From Anadara kagoshimensis (lineage: Eukaryota; Mollusca; Bivalvia; Arcoida; Arcidae), in the NCBI GenBank assembly GCA_021292105.1, contig CM037864.1:42460514-42524513 (forward strand): 64,000 nucleotides of DNA. The letters run 5' to 3'. The position numbers and the translations under genes were made by a program. The notes under the pieces were generated by a model. That model saw nothing but the letters and a program-made list of their open reading frames with translations, was not told where the DNA came from and did no database searches. This document shows positions 23,701 through 33,013 of the stretch, piece after piece (position 1 is the first letter of the stretch; every line of letters begins with the position of its first letter).

Positions 23701-26700
23701 AATTACAACTACATGTACCGAGTGGTGTTCCAATTAATTGGAAATACCCCACACTTTTTAAAATACAGTAAAACCTTGATAAATTGCCACCATTTGTTCA
23801 TTCAAATGTTGCCGTTATAAAGGGAGTGAAGTGGGGTGGGGTAATGTTGTTTTACATCCAAATCAAAAATGTTTTACTTACAGTATATTTAGCATGTCAG
23901 TTCAGAAATGTAGAGGAAAGCTGGAGTACAAAGAGAACACCACTGATTGTCAGCAAGTGAAATGAGACACTTTTTCAAACTACAATCTGGCCGATCATGA
24001 TTCAAGCCTAGGCACTGAGAGGGGCTGTAGCCCTATAAGCCAACCAAGCCCTAAAATAAATGGGGACTTGATCACTTTTTTGTATTTTATTTATGACTCC
24101 ATTTAGATATAAGTTTTGTTAAGAGATATCAATCAATGATTATATTAACTGGCTTAAAATCCACCTCTATATAAGGGCAACCTGCTTATAAAGGACAGTA
24201 GAACTGTATCCCAATTGTTCTTTATTCATATTATTTAAACCTGAAGAGCCACCTGCCCATTTAGGCCCTTTTACAGGTTTCTTTTGGGTGCCTTTATAGA
24301 GAGGTTTGACTGTATATGATAGAGTTAAGACTGAAGAATTTCTATGTGTATAGATGATATAAACTTTGTACCTATAATCCTGCCTAGAGCTCTAGATGGT
24401 ACAAATATTTCTTCAGTAATTATAACAGGCATGTCAGCTATAATCTTCCTGATTAACAACTCTGCATTCTGAGCTGACTCCGTGTTCCCACGTATCACCA
24501 CCATTCTGTCTTGATCTTGTTTTGTAGTTTTATCATCCTGGAAATTAACACGAGCACCAGTTTCCTCCTGGATCTATCAAAATAAAATATATCAGTTACA
24601 ATGAGCTAGAGTAGGTTTTACATTCCATTCAAAAATACTGGTACTTCATTTTTATGAAGATTAAACATCTTTGAAATGCATTTATGGCAATTTACTTTAT
24701 ATTTGTGTAGAAAAGTGTTACTAAGCATAAAAAACTAATATATTACTATCTTTAAAAGTAACTAAAATATCAGCAATAGCTAGTACGGAGGTTTAGAGTT
24801 TCATGACGTTAACCTTTGACTTTGGCCAAAATTTTGAAAAACATTCCGAGAAATCATTAAAAATTGAAAACCCCATTTCAGTTTTTTTTTTAAAACAATC
24901 AAGATATAACAATTTAAAGCTAGCGAGTGTGATTTATTTGCTTTGTATAGCAATGGAAGTTAAACCATTTCTAGAAAGTTTAATGGTTAAATATATCTAG
25001 TAAACTTTTAGGCACTCAATACATTTAAACTTTTTCCATGAATAAAAACTGATAGATTTGTTTAAAATTTCCAGCTATAAAATCCATTCATTTTAAACAA
25101 TTAACTACATGTACATATATTTCACACATTTATAATACAGTATGCTGGTACTGTCAATAAAGTAAACTAGTTAATAAGAGATGACCCTCTATATAAAGTC
25201 CATCTGTCTATTAAGTTCATTTTTGCTTAGTCCCCTGGGTGGTCTTTATAACAGGTTATACTGTATTATAAAAATACAAGCTTATATGTTTTTGAAGATA
25301 TTGAAACTGCTAGTTAATGTAAGTATTTAACTTATAAATTCTCAAGTGTACTTGTAGTCTTTGGCATGCCTATATCTATATGAATGTTTTAAACCATACA
25401 AGTCACATTGCAATCATGTGACATAATAATGCATTGATCTGCACCAGGTGTAACTACCCTGCACAGTACAGTTAAATATAGAGTACTGGTACTATTATAT
25501 AAATTTACTTCCTTGTTTCCTGTTACCTGCCCATCTGTCTGTTCTTGTTTATACTTGTCATTTTTAAATGCGCCATTTTGATACTCAAAAGAAAGAAAAC
25601 TAAATTCATGTTTTACAGAAGAACCCAGGGATCAAAAATGTTTAGAGATTTAATAGAAAGCTGAATAACTGCTGATAATTCAGATACACACATCTCTCAC
25701 AGGTAGGAATTATAAAAATACAAATATATACATATAGAGAGTAAGCATGGGTTAATGATTTCATCAGTGAAAAAAATTCTTTACTTAATAAATTGAGAAC
25801 GTTTAACTAAGGTAAATATTGTAGTGTTTGAATGGGTAAGAATTTGGTAATAACATGTAAGATATAATATTTCTCCAAATGATGAACTAGAGATACCTAA
25901 AGGGGACAAACTGGTAACTACTTGATACAAGTACAGTAGCTTTAATCTATCAACATACAATTACAAAATTATTTCTGTGAATTCATCATGTGCCATCATG
26001 ATAAGCCTATTGGAGAGGACTTGTATATGGGCCAGTCTGATGAGCCTATTTACCAGTATGGTGAGCCTATAGGGAAGGACTTATATAAGGGCCAGTCTGA
26101 TGGGGCTAACAGGAAGAATTCATATAAGGGTAAGCCTGATGAGCCTATTGGGAAGGACTAACATATGAGCCTATTGAGAAGGACTTATATATGAGCCTAT
26201 TGAGAAGGACTTATAAAGGGCCAGTTGAATGAGGCTATTGGGAAAGACTTATATAAGGGCTAGACTGATTAGCCTATTGGGAAGGACTTTTATGTAGGTA
26301 AGCCTGGTGCCCTTATTTGGGAGGTTATACAAAGTATTACTGAATTAATGCCTAAATTTTTCATGTTTTTTTCCAGAAACTAATTTTATGAAGATGGCAG
26401 AGTCAGAAAAACCCATTGCTCAGTGGCCCGTTATCCTTGACCAGAAATGTGAGTTATGTGAAACCAATCATATTATGTTTAAGTGTTTAAACTGTGATGA
26501 AATGATGTGCGAGACATGTAAAAAAACACATCTGAAGAGCAAAGCATCAAAAGACCACAAAATGGTTAATTTAAAATCAGCAGAGATATATGAAAATAAT
26601 CAAATGGGAAAAAAATGTCAGAGTCATACAAAGGAGGATTTGCTTATGTTTTGTAATGCCTGTAATTGTCCAATCTGCAGAGAGTGTATTTCCAGTGGTG

Positions 26701-29700
26701 TCCATCGTAACCATGCCATGGTTAAAGTGGAAGAAGTTATAGATACCAAACAAAAACAATTATCAAATATCATCAGGCAGACAAACAAAGAGTCTAAAAG
26801 ATATAAAGATGTCATCAAAACTATCACACAAAACAAACTAGAATTCTCAGAGTCCATAACCAAAAAAATCAAGGAAGTGAAAGCTAGAAATAACCAGCTT
26901 AAAAGTAGACTAGACAAAATGGAATCTGACTTGATCCAACAATTACAAAATATAGACAAAGAGAATAAGAAAGCTATGACAGAGTTGGAGCAAATATTAC
27001 AACAAGAAATGTCTGATCTTAATCAACTGATTCAACAATGTGAGCAGAAACAGAGAGACAGGAATACAGAGATGGTCAAGTTTGTTACAGATGTAACACA
27101 AAGGTTAGATAAATACAGACCATGTGATCCACCAGACCCAGTAAGTCCACCCGACCTGATAACCAGGCCTGTGAATGATAAAGAACTAAAAGACCTGTTT
27201 GGACATCTTGACACGAAGACAACACCAAAACTTAATCAGCCATTACTACTAAAGAGACACATTCCATCAGTCAGTCCTACCACCAATGTCAAGATAGTCT
27301 GCAGTTTTGACAGTAAACACGACTGTGTTGTAACAACAGGTGGTAACCATGCTTGGTTATGGAACTGTGGTTGTAGGGGTTTATCATTGGTGACATCAGA
27401 TGGTAAAGTTATACAGGATATCAACACTGATTTTACACTGTTTGATGCTGCTGTGTCTACATCTGGAGATCTTCTTGTGACAAGTTGGGAGGGTAATAAA
27501 GTAAAGAAGTTGACAAGACATAACACATTTACAGACAAATATAAAGCAGATGACGGCTACAGAACACGAGGAATCACTGTGACAGATAAAGGGAATGTAC
27601 TTGTTGTGTTGGAAAAATACAGTAACAGTAAGATAGTGGAGATAACATCCAGGGGACAACACATCAGGACAATACAACACGACGCAGTGGATAACAAACT
27701 ATTGTTTAACGATCCCTGGTTTATCTGCACTAACATAAATGGTGACATTATAGTTAGAGACAGTGCAGAAGTTGTAGTTGTTAGCCAAAAGGGACAGAAA
27801 AAATTTATATATCAGGGTAAGGGGAGACAACTCTGGGAACCCTTTGATCCACGTTGTATAATCACAGACAAACATGGACATATAATAATCAGTGACTGTG
27901 ACAACTCTGTAGTACATGTCTTGGATATCGATGGCAAGTTTGTGCAATATCTGATAACACCTGAACAAGGGTGTAATGATCCAGTGGGATTGTCCGTAGA
28001 TAATCATGGTAGACTGTGGGTGTGTAATGATGAAAATGAGAAAATCGCCATAATGAAATACATGTAACAGATCTGGGACAAATATTTAACAAGATGTTGT
28101 GATTATTTAAGTAATGACATTGGCTTTTGCTATCAATGCAAGTATCATAGTTCACATATTACTTTTTTGAGTATTGAAGAAATGTTTTTGTCCAATAATT
28201 TCTGTTTGTGTGAAGTAGAATGAGGATTTGTAATGACCTTGTGCTTCATTTAGTTCAGGTGATCCTTATACAGAGGTTATGTAACCATTGAATTGTCTAC
28301 AAATGACATTTATAGTGCTATAACCTCTATGTAACCATTGAATTGTCTACAAATGACATTTATAGTGCTATAACCTCCAGTGCCTTACAAAGCAACTGAA
28401 TGCCACACCCTAACATTCATTGAGGACCTACTGGTACTGGTATATCCCTGAATAAACATGACAATGTCACAAGTAAAATTTATGGATTTGAATGAAACTG
28501 TTATGTTGTAAAATGAATCAAATACATGTAAAGGTATAACATCATTATTTTTATCTAAATATTTCAGAAAATGTTCATATAATAAAAGAGTGTAAATAGA
28601 AAACATTTTGTGAATAAACATTGAAATACTTTAAATAATATCTTTTATTTGATACTATGATGAGTATTAACCAAATGATGGTCAAAAGAAAACTATGGTT
28701 TGAGATTTTTAACTACGGCTTGAAAAAAATTAGTTGAAGGGAGGCTAAGGGGGTTAATGGGTATGGGAGAATGGTTCTGAAATAGGGGGTTATTGGGTAT
28801 AGGAGAATGGTTCTGAAATTTTCAAGTAAAAAGTGAAATTCAACCATCATTTATTTGATTTTCATTTTGGTTGGGACCTTGGTTCCTGAGTGGTATAGAG
28901 GACATACCTATGGATCACAATCTTTCTCACTGCAGGTTCATTAATCATACTTGGGCAGAATTACTAGTGAAAAAAAGTTTGTCAGTTCACTTGCCAAAGG
29001 TCTGGGGTTTTCTCCAAGCACTCTGGTTTCCTTCATCAATTTAATCCATCCACAGTTTAATTGGAGATGTCCATCAAGTCTGTCACTATTAAATTTTTAC
29101 CATACCCAGTTTAATTGGAGATGTTCATCAAGTAAATCTCAAAGAAATCTTACCATCTTAAGTTTAACTGGAGATGTCCATCTAGTCAGTCACTATGAAA
29201 TTTTACCATCTTAAGTTTAACTGGAGATGTCCATCTAGTCAGTCACTATGAAATCTTACCATCTTAAGTTTAACTGGAGATGTCCATCTAGTCAGTCACT
29301 ATAAAATCTTACCATCTCCAGTTTAATTGGAGATGTCCATCTAGTCAGTCACTATAAAATCTTACCATCTCAAGTTTAATTGGAGATGTCAATCTAGTCA
29401 GTCACTATAAAATCTTACCATCTCAAGTTTAATTGGAGATGTCCATCTAGTCAGTCACTATAAAATCTTACCATCTCAAGTTTAATTGGAGATGTCCATC
29501 TAGTCAGTCACTATAAAATCTTACCATCTCCAGTTTAATTGGAGATGTCCATCTAGTCAGTCACTATAAAATCTTACCATCTCAAGTTTAATTGGAGATG
29601 TCCATCTAGTCAGTCACTATGAAATCTTACCATCTCAAGTTTAACTGGAGATGTCCATCTAGTCAGTCACTATAAAATCTTACCATCTCAAGTTTAATTG

Positions 29701-30947
29701 GAGATGTCCATCTAGTCAGTCACTATAAAATCTTACCATCTCAAGTTTAATTGGAGATGTCCATCTAGTCAGTCACTATAAAATCTTACCATCTCAAGTT
29801 TAACTGGAAATGTCCATCTAGTCAGTCACTATAAAATCTTACCATCTCAAGTTTAACTGGAGATGTCCATCTAGTCAGTCACTATGAAATTTTACCATCT
29901 CCAGTTTAATTGGAGATGTCCATTTAGTCGGTCACTATGAAATCTAACCATCACCAGTTTAATTGGAGATGTCCATCTAGTCAATCACTATGAACTTTTA
30001 CCATCTCCACTTTAAAGATGTTAAAAAACTGAAGATGTTTAATTGGAGATGGTCATCTAGTCGATCTCAAAGAAATCTTACCATCTCCAGTTTTACTGGA
30101 AATGTCCATCTACTCCCTCAATATGAAATCTTACCATCCCAAGATTAATTGAAGATGTTCAACTTATCAGTCACTATGGAATCTTACCACCATCTCTAAT
30201 TTAATAAAACAGTGTTTTTGCTGGGCATCGTCAATTGTGATTTTTTTCTTAAAATTGGCACATGGCTGCCTGTCTGCCTATGACTGCTCCAACAGCTTTA
30301 GCAGGCATGAAAATTAATTACCTTTTTAATGTTGGCTCCCTGTCTGCCTATGACTGCTCCAACAGCTTCAGCAGGCATGAAAATATAATTACATGTACCT
30401 TTTTAATGTTGGCTCCCTGTCTGCCTATGACTGCTCCAACTGCTTCAGCAGGCATGAAAATGTAATTACCTTTTTAATGTTGGCTCCCTGTCTGCCTATG
30501 ACTACTCCAACAGCTTTAGCAGGAACATTTAGTTCTATTATTGTTTGTCTTGATGTTGTCACTCTTCTTTTCTCTTCTATTTCTTCTTCATCTAAAATAT
30601 AGAAATGTTTATAAGACATTTGTAAAAACAACATTGTTAAGGGTTATACCTGTCTGACCCGGGTGTGTTTTAACAGTTACTATAGAACCCCCATTTATAA
30701 TAATTGGAGATGTCCACCACCATGTTATAATTGACATTGCTGGTCCCATCCTGACAACTGTTTTATCTACACAGTTCAAAATTCCTATGTATTAAGATTA
30801 AGACCCCTTTTAGAATTTTCCCTATCAAATGCATTATATTTCATCCATACCTTCGTCATCATCACCTCTTAGTAACCAATATAATAGCAGAAACGTGCTT
30901 GGAACTCCCAACAATAAAATCAGTTTCCCACGAGTTGAAAATTCCAT
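11776..30947 (-). CDS. TDRKH: Tudor and KH domain-containing protein (TDRKH/Papi), 10 coding exons
   Basis: Exons: 30851-30947, 30470-30591, 24372-24573, 23529-23668, 15463-15607, 14717-14907, 13606-13778, 13249-13313, 12380-12531, 11776-11844. All junctions are GT-AG with consistent phases, giving 451 aa. Residues 9-26 form an N-terminal membrane anchor. KH1 has its GRQG loop at 65-68 and KH2 its GRNG loop at 141-144. A linker follows, then one extended Tudor domain (about 236-430) with core GDMVAAPFENDPSWYRAKV, FYVDYGD and LSLPFQAIECC. The C-terminus (FAIWDETDTT) ends soon after, about 110 residues shorter than human TDRKH (561 aa from memory). In the family the protein sits on the outer mitochondrial membrane, binds methylarginine tails of PIWI proteins and supports piRNA 3' trimming. 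The start lies 8 nt after a strong T-rich acceptor, implying a 5' non-coding exon, probably ending at 33013. Confidence 0.93.
12862..13041 (+). repeat. Dispersed inverted-repeat element (CTGTCTATAAAGACCACC type), copy 1
   Basis: Starts AGTCAAACCTGTCTATAAAG and ends with the related inverted GGTCTTTAAGGCAGGTACGG; internal words such as CTTTATATACAGG and CTTTTATAAGCAGGTGG repeat the theme. A reverse copy lies at about 24150-24320 and fragments at 25177, 51727, 57855 and 61877. The ends resemble pogo/Tigger-type termini. Confidence 0.65.
14147..14556. mobile_element. hAT-like MITE with 8-bp target duplication
   Basis: AATAAAGC occurs at 14139-14146 and again at 14557-14564. Inside are TAGTGTTGACCAC on the left and CCCATCACT on the right, a short imperfect inverted repeat of hAT type (TAGTG / CACTA). 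The left end has a few extra bases between target copy and terminus. Sub-terminal words ATCGATTTAATCGATATCTA and GATTATAATCGGAAAATCGA are self-complementary. It lies in TDRKH intron 6 and has no coding content. Confidence 0.7.
16669..16728 (+). CDS. Possible short first coding exon inside the TTAA segment
   Basis: An ATG opens a 20-codon frame beginning MGKLCTELYNRNKDVK and ending at a plausible donor (ACA|GTAGGT). The preceding 100 bp is unusually CpG-rich for the window (CCGGCGTTAACTTCCGGGAT) and could be a promoter. No downstream exon was recognised. It may be the 5' exon of a degraded transposon gene or chance. Confidence 0.25.
16807..17459. mobile_element. Non-autonomous transposon with iterated CATTTCGTACCAT termini
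   Basis: The left end reads CCGGGCGAATTATAGTCATT and then repeats CATTTCGTACCAT about six times, some degenerate, to 16940. The right end carries the complement ATGGTACGAAATGG or GGGTACGAAATGG about five times (17351-17443) and ends TAGCTTCGGTCCCGG. Outer termini are inverted with one indel. Internal sequence is AT-rich without transposase. No clean target duplication could be read. Architecture matches the elements at 4080 and 20434. Confidence 0.7.
17575..17945 (-). repeat. Two tandem tRNA-headed SINE copies
   Basis: On the minus strand two related units carry polymerase III box A (TAGCTCAGTGGGTAGA; TAGCTCAATGGATGGA) and box B (GGTTCAAGTCC; GGTTCCAGTCT), each followed by a shared tail (TTTGGCTG). 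Their acceptor stems do not pair, so they are SINE heads rather than functional tRNA genes. They lie about 240 bp apart in the same orientation. Confidence 0.75.
17946..20433. other. Non-coding intronic sequence
   Basis: No exon recognised. 19340-19600 carries fragments of the CAGTCAAGATT / CACTTATATTGAGGTG dispersed repeat. The minus-strand frame at 18251-18607 has no splice support and lacks protein-like composition. Confidence 0.5.
20434..22729. mobile_element. 2.3 kb transposon with 84-bp terminal inverted repeats of iterated ACCGGATCG
   Basis: The left (20434-20517) and right (22646-22729) ends are near-identical inverted copies of about 84 bp: G(G)GTAACCCGAAATACCGG followed by repeats of TTTACCGGATCG and GGCGCCGGATCGACC. 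A perfect 9-bp target duplication, CTATTTCAG, sits at 20425-20433 and 22730-22738. A 9-bp duplication with long inverted ends is typical of MULE elements. No transposase was found; the interior is AT-rich, apart from a richer block at 22230-22450 (GGCCGCCGCGTGCCGTCAAT) that could be captured sequence. Confidence 0.85.
24150..24320 (-). repeat. Dispersed inverted-repeat element, copy 2 (reverse)
   Basis: Reverse copy of the 12862-13041 element: CCACCTCTATATAAGGGCAA at its left, internal CACAATT-type core (CTGTATCCCAATTGTTCTTT), and GAGAGGTTTGACTGTA at its right. Confidence 0.65.
26000..26320 (+). repeat. Imperfect tandem repeat upstream of the TRIM-like gene
   Basis: GAGCCTATTGGGAAGGACTT followed by ATATAAGGGCCAGTCTGAT recurs about seven times with unit lengths of roughly 30-60 bp. 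It ends about 65 bp before the TRIM-like start codon, so it overlaps the likely promoter or 5' intron. The TATATAAGGG words are TATA-like but are part of the repeat. Confidence 0.75.
26388..28067 (+). CDS. B-box/NHL TRIM-like protein nested in TDRKH intron 2
   Basis: A single 559-codon frame. A consensus acceptor (TTTTTTCCAG) ends 12 nt before the ATG, so an upstream non-coding exon is likely. Two B-box zinc fingers: C21-x2-C24, C33-x2-C36, C41-x2-C44, H57 for the first, and C77-x2-H80, C89-x2-C92, C97-x2-C100, H106-x2-H109 for the second. A long coiled coil (about 120-250) and a linker rich in Pro/Asp follow. The C-terminal 260 residues form an NHL-like beta-propeller with repeats such as GNVLVVLEKYSNSKIVEI and GHIIISDCDNSVVHVLDIDG. 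There is no RING finger, so ubiquitin-ligase activity is not expected. Such proteins are strongly expanded in bivalves and are often proposed to act in innate immunity or RNA control. It lies antisense to its host gene. Confidence 0.9.
   Translation: MKMAESEKPIAQWPVILDQKCELCETNHIMFKCLNCDEMMCETCKKTHLKSKASKDHKMVNLKSAEIYENNQMGKKCQSHTKEDLLMFCNACNCPICRECISSGVHRNHAMVKVEEVIDTKQKQLSNIIRQTNKESKRYKDVIKTITQNKLEFSESITKKIKEVKARNNQLKSRLDKMESDLIQQLQNIDKENKKAMTELEQILQQEMSDLNQLIQQCEQKQRDRNTEMVKFVTDVTQRLDKYRPCDPPDPVSPPDLITRPVNDKELKDLFGHLDTKTTPKLNQPLLLKRHIPSVSPTTNVKIVCSFDSKHDCVVTTGGNHAWLWNCGCRGLSLVTSDGKVIQDINTDFTLFDAAVSTSGDLLVTSWEGNKVKKLTRHNTFTDKYKADDGYRTRGITVTDKGNVLVVLEKYSNSKIVEITSRGQHIRTIQHDAVDNKLLFNDPWFICTNINGDIIVRDSAEVVVVSQKGQKKFIYQGKGRQLWEPFDPRCIITDKHGHIIISDCDNSVVHVLDIDGKFVQYLITPEQGCNDPVGLSVDNHGRLWVCNDENEKIAIMKYM
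28273..28378 (+). repeat. 52-bp direct duplication downstream of the TRIM-like gene
   Basis: ATGTAACCATTGAATTGTCT through TATAGTGCTATAACCTC is present twice in immediate tandem with almost no change, suggesting a recent event in the 3' flank. Confidence 0.9.
28868..29045 (+). repeat. SINE-derived dispersed repeat
   Basis: Contains GTTTGTCAGTTCACTTGCCA and TCTCCAAGCACTCTGGTTTCC, shared with repeats at 62285, 34538 and 58010. A degenerate tRNA-like head precedes it (CTGCAGGTTCATTAATC). Confidence 0.6.
29043..30190 (+). repeat. 53-bp minisatellite in TDRKH intron 2
   Basis: About 20 tandem units of 53 bp: CATCTAGTCAGTCACTATAA then AATCTTACCATCTCAAGTTT then AATTGGAGATGTC. Central units are nearly identical and the outer ones diverged. 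Units reading ATCTCCAGTTTAATTGGAGAT contain 7-bp inverted arms (ATCTCCA / TGGAGAT) around a 7-nt loop. The array lies about 300 bp downstream of KH exon 2 in the host intron. Confidence 0.95.
30258..30455 (-). repeat. Three decayed copies of the 3' part of TDRKH exon 2 with splice donor
   Basis: Exon 2's last ~54 nt (encoding PAKAVGVVIGRQGANIKK) plus the following donor are repeated three times immediately downstream on the minus strand, at 30398-30455, 30322-30378 and 30258-30308, with a period of about 72-76 bp. Two copies keep AACATTAAAAAG|GTA; the last is truncated. The copies lack an acceptor and cannot be complete exons, but they place two extra donor-like sites at the start of intron 2. 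Confidence 0.85.
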
Positions 30948-32411
30948 GTTATAAGCTGAAAAAAAAAAAAAAATATTCTTAGTATATCATACTGCCAGTC
31001 TTGCGATAAAGTAGCGTATCACAGTTACCCATCAATGTGCTGACTATACTTGATGTTGCTTGACTTTAAGTGTTTAACAGGACACTCTACCAAATGAGCT
31101 AAATTTTACCCCAGTCAGTATTAAATATCCTTCCTATTAATAAATCCCCTGCAACTTTTAAGGCTAGCACGTTTCAGCCTTCAAACAACCACACCAGATT
31201 TGATTTTATACTCCCATGAGGTACCCCCATTTAATTTTCTGCCAGTAGTTCAGCAAACAAAACTGCAACCTCTCAACAGCACAGAACACCATGTCGACTC
31301 TTGTTATCAGAGCTGTCAACTGACCTGCAACCCACGGGTCCGACCCTCATTTGGACATGAATTCCTGCTGACCCGCCAAAAAGGGGACTGACCCACAAAT
31401 GACCAAAGAGCTTGAGGATTTGCAATGTTCATTCATTAGCTACCACTCAAATCATCTGTAATCGCTGTGAATTAAGAGTGATTTACACAGTTGGACTAAG
31501 GATGTAGTGGATTAATTTTGTGCCCGGGAACTGGTGAAAAATCACTACATGCATTACACTATATCCATTTCTCACATGACAATAAACCATATTTTTTTAT
31601 CAACTTTTTGTAGGGATGCACCCAGACATGGTTGGATTTTGCTTGGAACCGCAATTACACAAAATAGGGTTGGCAGCTCTGTGCTATGAACCATGGTCAC
31701 CCATCATGTTCCAACCACGCTCATCCTTGTTTAACTTACAGTAAACTGTATTCCACATTAATCAATGCATACATGGAGTTGTAGCTGCAATAGATCTAGA
31801 CAGTTTCAAGAATGCAGCCACTGAACACCATATTTTTTACTGCACACAAGAGACTCCACACTGCACACATGTACATAGTTTTTTCCTTGATGTCATGTCT
31901 GTGGATGTTATCAAGTACTGAGGTTGAAGTATACATATCTGCCAACCGTCCCAATATCAAGACAAAAATTTTGGAATCTCCCACTATCCCTGCTTCTCCT
32001 GCATGGGAGGTTAAAATCTCCTGACATTGAAAAGATATTACATTGACACTCCCTCATTGCAACTACCGTGAAGTCATACAGATTAATTAATTATCCCACT
32101 TTACGAGATCCCGGGCAATGATTGTTTGTGTATAGACACTAATTATTCTATCCTATGGTTGACCATTAATGGTTGAATAAACATCACGGGTACTGGCTTA
32201 CACCTGTGTATATTGGGTATAACATATTCTTGCACCCTAGATAGAAAAATCCATAAAAATAGCGGTACAAGATATCTCAATCTTGTACCCCCCCTGTGCA
32301 AGAAAGCCTACACGCCGTTAATTCCCGCAAAATTTTATCACAACAAAATCAGAGGTGTATCGAAGGTTGAAATTGATTTTAAATTGAAAAAATTGTAATT
32401 TTTGATGCAAG

Positions 32412-32577
32412 AAATAGAATCAATCACTACTTGTAGTGCCAGACAAGGAAATCTCAACCCTCGTTCTAATATATTTGGTCCAGAACTCAGCAAGCCTCGT
32501 TCTGGACCAAATATATTAGAACTCGGGTTGAGATTTCCCTATCAGGCACCACAAGTTGTGATAGGTTCTATTAAATT
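32412..32577. repeat. Fold-back palindrome, arms ~75 nt
   Basis: TTCTAATATATTTGGTCCAG on the left pairs with CTGGACCAAATATATTAGAA on the right across a loop of about 15 nt; AAATCTCAACC pairs with GGTTGAGATTT further out. The arms extend with mismatches to AATAGAATC / AATAGAACC. It abuts the TA of the neighbouring MITE. A transcript would form a long hairpin. Confidence 0.85.
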
Positions 32578-32581
32578 AATA

Positions 32582-32747
32582 GGTTTCCATAAATTTAAAA
32601 TAATTAGTAGCCAAATTTCCAAAATTTGTGAAAATATAGTCCTTTTTAAAGTATTTTTTCACAAATTTGCTAAAATAGGTTACTTTTTGAAAGAATTCAT
32701 CAGAATTTAGTAGCCAATGGCGATTTTGGCTACCTGGAATGGAAACA
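32582..32747 (-). mobile_element. TA-flanked 166-bp MITE, copy 2 (reverse)
   Basis: Starts GGTTTCCATAAATTTAAAAT, ends TGGCTACCTGGAATGGAAACA, flanked by TA. It is the reverse of the 10742 copy and has the same length. Confidence 0.85.
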
Positions 32748-32771
32748 TAGACTGTCATTGATAAAGTACAG

Positions 32772-32876
32772 TATAACCACAGGAGTTCGAAATTTTATCA
32801 ATAACGCATAGCTCATGGCTTGGTCAATCAAGTGATTTCTATTGACTTTATTGATAAAATTTCCTCCTGTGGTATA
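32772..32876. repeat. Fold-back element, arms ~30 nt
   Basis: TATAACCACAGGAG...AAATTTTATCAATAA on the left pairs with TTATTGATAAAATTT...CTCCTGTGGTATA on the right, separated by about 43 nt. Flanking AGTA / ATGC shows no clear target copy. Confidence 0.8.
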
Positions 32877-33013
32877 ATGCATGAGCTAAATAACCCGTCT
32901 TAATACCGGGGGTCAAATCATGCCTTGAACCACTTGTAAATTTCATTCTTTTGCACTGTAGACAATTATTTGTGAACATTTTTCGTAAAAATAAGAAATA
33001 CCAAAATCTCACC

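Larger units (their letters stand above)
30956..33013. other. Probable TDRKH 5' intron, repeat-rich
   Basis: The first coding exon begins after TTTTTTTTTTTTCAG at about 30956, and a consensus donor on the minus strand (TTCACAG|GTGAGATT) lies at 33012. The interval holds two fold-back sequences and one MITE, listed separately, and no coding exon. Confidence 0.5.

Noticed and set aside
26577-28155. Several minus-strand frames over the TRIM-like gene
   Set aside because: Antisense shadows; the plus-strand frame has zinc-finger and propeller motifs and is far longer.
29043-30190. CRISPR-like regular repeat
   Set aside because: There are no unique spacers; the 53-bp units are directly adjacent and the context is a metazoan intron.
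32576-32758. Frame reading YVSIPGSQNRHWL, also present at 58154-58366
   Set aside because: Both are the same MITE read on the same strand; the similarity reflects the mobile element, not a protein gene.
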